This document shows positions 30,055 through 35,529 of a DNA stretch of 35,529 nucleotides, one piece after another. This DNA comes from Variovorax boronicumulans NBRC 103145 (GTDB taxonomy: Bacteria > Pseudomonadota > Gammaproteobacteria > Burkholderiales > Burkholderiaceae_C). Within the stretch, counting starts at the first letter, position 1, and every line of letters starts with the position of its first letter. The notes beneath the pieces were generated by a model that ran no database searches, was not told the origin of the DNA, and saw only the letters and a list, made by a program, of their open reading frames with translations. The DNA lies in NCBI RefSeq assembly GCF_001591345.1, contig NZ_BCUS01000065.1:1-35529 (forward strand), written 5' to 3'. The translations under genes were made by a program, and so were the position numbers.

Positions 30055-31530
30055 TCAGGCCCTTTCCTGCGGCGGCGGGGCGGGCGTCCACTCGTCGCCG
30101 AACAGTTCCGGCTCGCTGTAGGCCTTCAGATTCGCCCAGTGGTGGGCCGCGTCTTCCCGGTAGAACAGGCTGGCAAGCCCCGCCGCCAGGCGCCGTGCGC
30201 CGTCGCTGATGGCGGGAATGTCGCCCGACACCGTGCCGTGCGACAGCGCCGCCGGGTAGCAGAAGCAGTGGATGCGGTCCAGCCCCGGGCAGGCGCCGGG
30301 CGCGGTTTCTTGGAATTCGAAGGCCGGCCCGAGGTCGGGCGAATCGGCCAGTTCGCGGTCTTCGTCGCCGGGCGCGGGCGTGAAACGGTCTTTCCAGGTG
30401 CGAATGTGCGCGGCAATGCCCGCGAATTCGGGGCGGGCGGCCCAGTCGACCTGGAAACCGGTCGACACGATCAGGAAGTCGAATTCGAAGTCGCCCTTGG
30501 GCGTGGTCACCCGCAGTGCCTCGCCCCGCGGCGCCACGGCCAGGATGGGACAGCCGAAGTTGAAGAAGGCATTGGCGTGCCGCGACACCCGCAGCGTGCT
30601 GCCGTGCGGCGGCGGCACGTTCAGCACGTTGATGTAGTGGCGGATGCGCCATTTCAGTTCGTCGGGCAGGTCGTAGTGCCCCTGCGTGAGCCCCGGCACG
30701 CCGGCGCCCTTGCCCTTGTTGACGCGCGGCAGGTCGGGCCGGCGGATCAGCAGCTCGACGCTGTGCGCGCCGGCTTCGAGCGCGGTGGCGGCGCTGTCCA
30801 TCGCCGAGGAGCCCGCGCCGACCACGCCCACGCGCAGGCCCCTCAGGCGCCCGTAGTCCATCTCGTCGGAGGAATGCGCCCATGCCGCGCGCGGCAGGCC
30901 GTCGACAAAGGCGGGCACGGCCGGGCCGCCCAGGCCGTCGCGGCCGGTGGCCAGCACGACGCGGCGCGCCAGCACGCGGCGTTCGCCCTCGGGTGTGCGC
31001 AGGTCCAGGCGCACGGCGCTGGCGTCGGGCAACGGTTGCAGGCCCGTAACAGCGGTGTCGTTGCGCACATCCACGCCCATCACGCGGCGGTACCAGACCA
31101 GGTAGTCCATCCACTGCAGGCGCGGGATCTTGTCCATCGCGGCCCAGGCCTTTGTGCCGAACTGGGCCTCAAACCAGGCGCGGAAGGTCAGCGAGGGCAG
31201 CCCCAGCGCGGGGCCCGTGAGCTCCTTGGGCGAGCGCAGGGTTTCCATTCGCGCCGTGGTGGCCCAGGGGCCTTCGCGCCCGGCCGGCGCGCGGTCGAAG
31301 ACCACGGCGCGGATGCCCTGCTGCGCCAGCGCGCCCGCCGCGGCCAGCCCGGCCTGGCCGCCGCCGATGATGGCCACGTCGAGCACGGGCTCGCCGTCGA
31401 CCTGGCGCGGCGGCACCCAGGCGCGGGCGGGCCAGCCGAGGTAGTCGAGGTCCTGGGCGAGCCGGCGCTCGAGCGCGGCGAGGCCGATGGGTGGGGCGGA
31501 AGGGGAGAAAGCGGTGTCGTCGGTGGTCAT
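30055..31530 (-). CDS. Flavin-containing monooxygenase-like NAD(P)/FAD oxidoreductase
   Basis: A 491-residue two-dinucleotide-domain flavoprotein. The FAD Rossmann motif is VAIIGGGQAGLAAAGALAQ near residue 53; the NADPH motif is VGVVGAGSSAMDSAATAL near 230. ATGRDGLGGPAVP between them matches the second FAD-contact region of the FMO/CzcO-like family. The classic FMO fingerprint FxGxxxHxxx[YF] is only partly recognisable as AWAHSSDEMDYG near residue 215, where the His and Tyr are kept. An N-terminal extension of about 45 residues precedes the first Rossmann fold. The substrate is unknown; it could be an N- or S-oxygenase or a Baeyer-Villiger-type enzyme. ATG 31530 is used; the 130-bp gap to the divergent glucosidase presumably holds both promoters. 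A 31543-31558 hairpin (GGGGCG/CGCCCC) lies in its leader. Confidence 0.85.
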   Translation of the reverse strand: MTTDDTAFSPSAPPIGLAALERRLAQDLDYLGWPARAWVPPRQVDGEPVLDVAIIGGGQAGLAAAGALAQQGIRAVVFDRAPAGREGPWATTARMETLRSPKELTGPALGLPSLTFRAWFEAQFGTKAWAAMDKIPRLQWMDYLVWYRRVMGVDVRNDTAVTGLQPLPDASAVRLDLRTPEGERRVLARRVVLATGRDGLGGPAVPAFVDGLPRAAWAHSSDEMDYGRLRGLRVGVVGAGSSAMDSAATALEAGAHSVELLIRRPDLPRVNKGKGAGVPGLTQGHYDLPDELKWRIRHYINVLNVPPPHGSTLRVSRHANAFFNFGCPILAVAPRGEALRVTTPKGDFEFDFLIVSTGFQVDWAARPEFAGIAAHIRTWKDRFTPAPGDEDRELADSPDLGPAFEFQETAPGACPGLDRIHCFCYPAALSHGTVSGDIPAISDGARRLAAGLASLFYREDAAHHWANLKAYSEPELFGDEWTPAPPPQERA

Positions 31531-31660
31531 CGGTCGGGGGTCGGGGCGGCAGCGCCCCGCCCTGCTGAATTTACCCACTTCCGCGCGGCGCCCGCCTGCC
31601 ACAGCGTACCGCTGGCCCGGATTTCGCATGCCACAATGAATTTCGACCACAGGGGCAGGC

Positions 31661-33319
<1,659 letters not shown>

Positions 33320-33324
33320 ACCCC

Positions 33325-35508
<2,184 letters not shown>

Positions 35509-35529
35509 CTCGCTCTGGGCTGGGCTGTG

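Overview
The window is chromosomal DNA from a GC-rich betaproteobacterium, most likely Comamonadaceae and close to Variovorax. This is inference, from the C/G-rich third codon positions, a Bug/TctC-type receptor, the ferrooxidans-type glutamate-cysteine ligase, and the leuS-lptE-holA-proA gene order. I found 27 protein genes. There is no rRNA, tRNA, CRISPR array, insertion sequence or phage gene. No stretch over 300 bases lacks a gene; the longest gaps (about 110-185 bp) hold promoters, terminators or nothing recognisable.

Left region (1-14705), an accessory catabolic and transport cluster. A leftward operon encodes an aldehyde dehydrogenase, a class III aminotransferase, a Tm-1-like (UPF0261) protein and a HAD hydrolase that is cut by the window edge. 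Divergent from it are a MarR regulator and an AraC/XylS-type regulator. Rightward follow an amidase, an orphan Bug/TctC receptor, and a tightly coupled operon of a branched-chain-type ABC transporter (binding protein, two ATPases, two permeases) whose last gene is a histone-deacetylase-like amidohydrolase. A 19-bp element is present identically upstream of the aldehyde dehydrogenase and the ABC operon. A 15/19 version lies upstream of the amidase. All three point toward the gene they precede and look like an AraC/XylS box. The simplest reading is one regulon that imports an acylated amine or amide, removes the acyl group, transaminates the amine to an aldehyde and oxidises it to an acid. The actual substrate cannot be read from the sequence.

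Middle region (14778-24136). A membrane-anchored CHAP-domain protein, a class II glutamine amidotransferase and a TonB-dependent siderophore receptor with a Fur-like site upstream are on the plus strand. Convergent to them on the minus strand is gshA-kup-benE-gshB: the two glutathione biosynthesis genes flank a potassium transporter and a BenE-family transporter.

Right region (24320-35508). The housekeeping run leuS-lptE-holA-proA is on the minus strand, preceded by a separate flavin-dependent monooxygenase-like gene. Divergent from the latter are a GH13 alpha-glucosidase and the glycogen branching enzyme glgB, which form a carbohydrate operon that probably continues past the window. The last 800 bases or so of glgB show a marked change in codon use.
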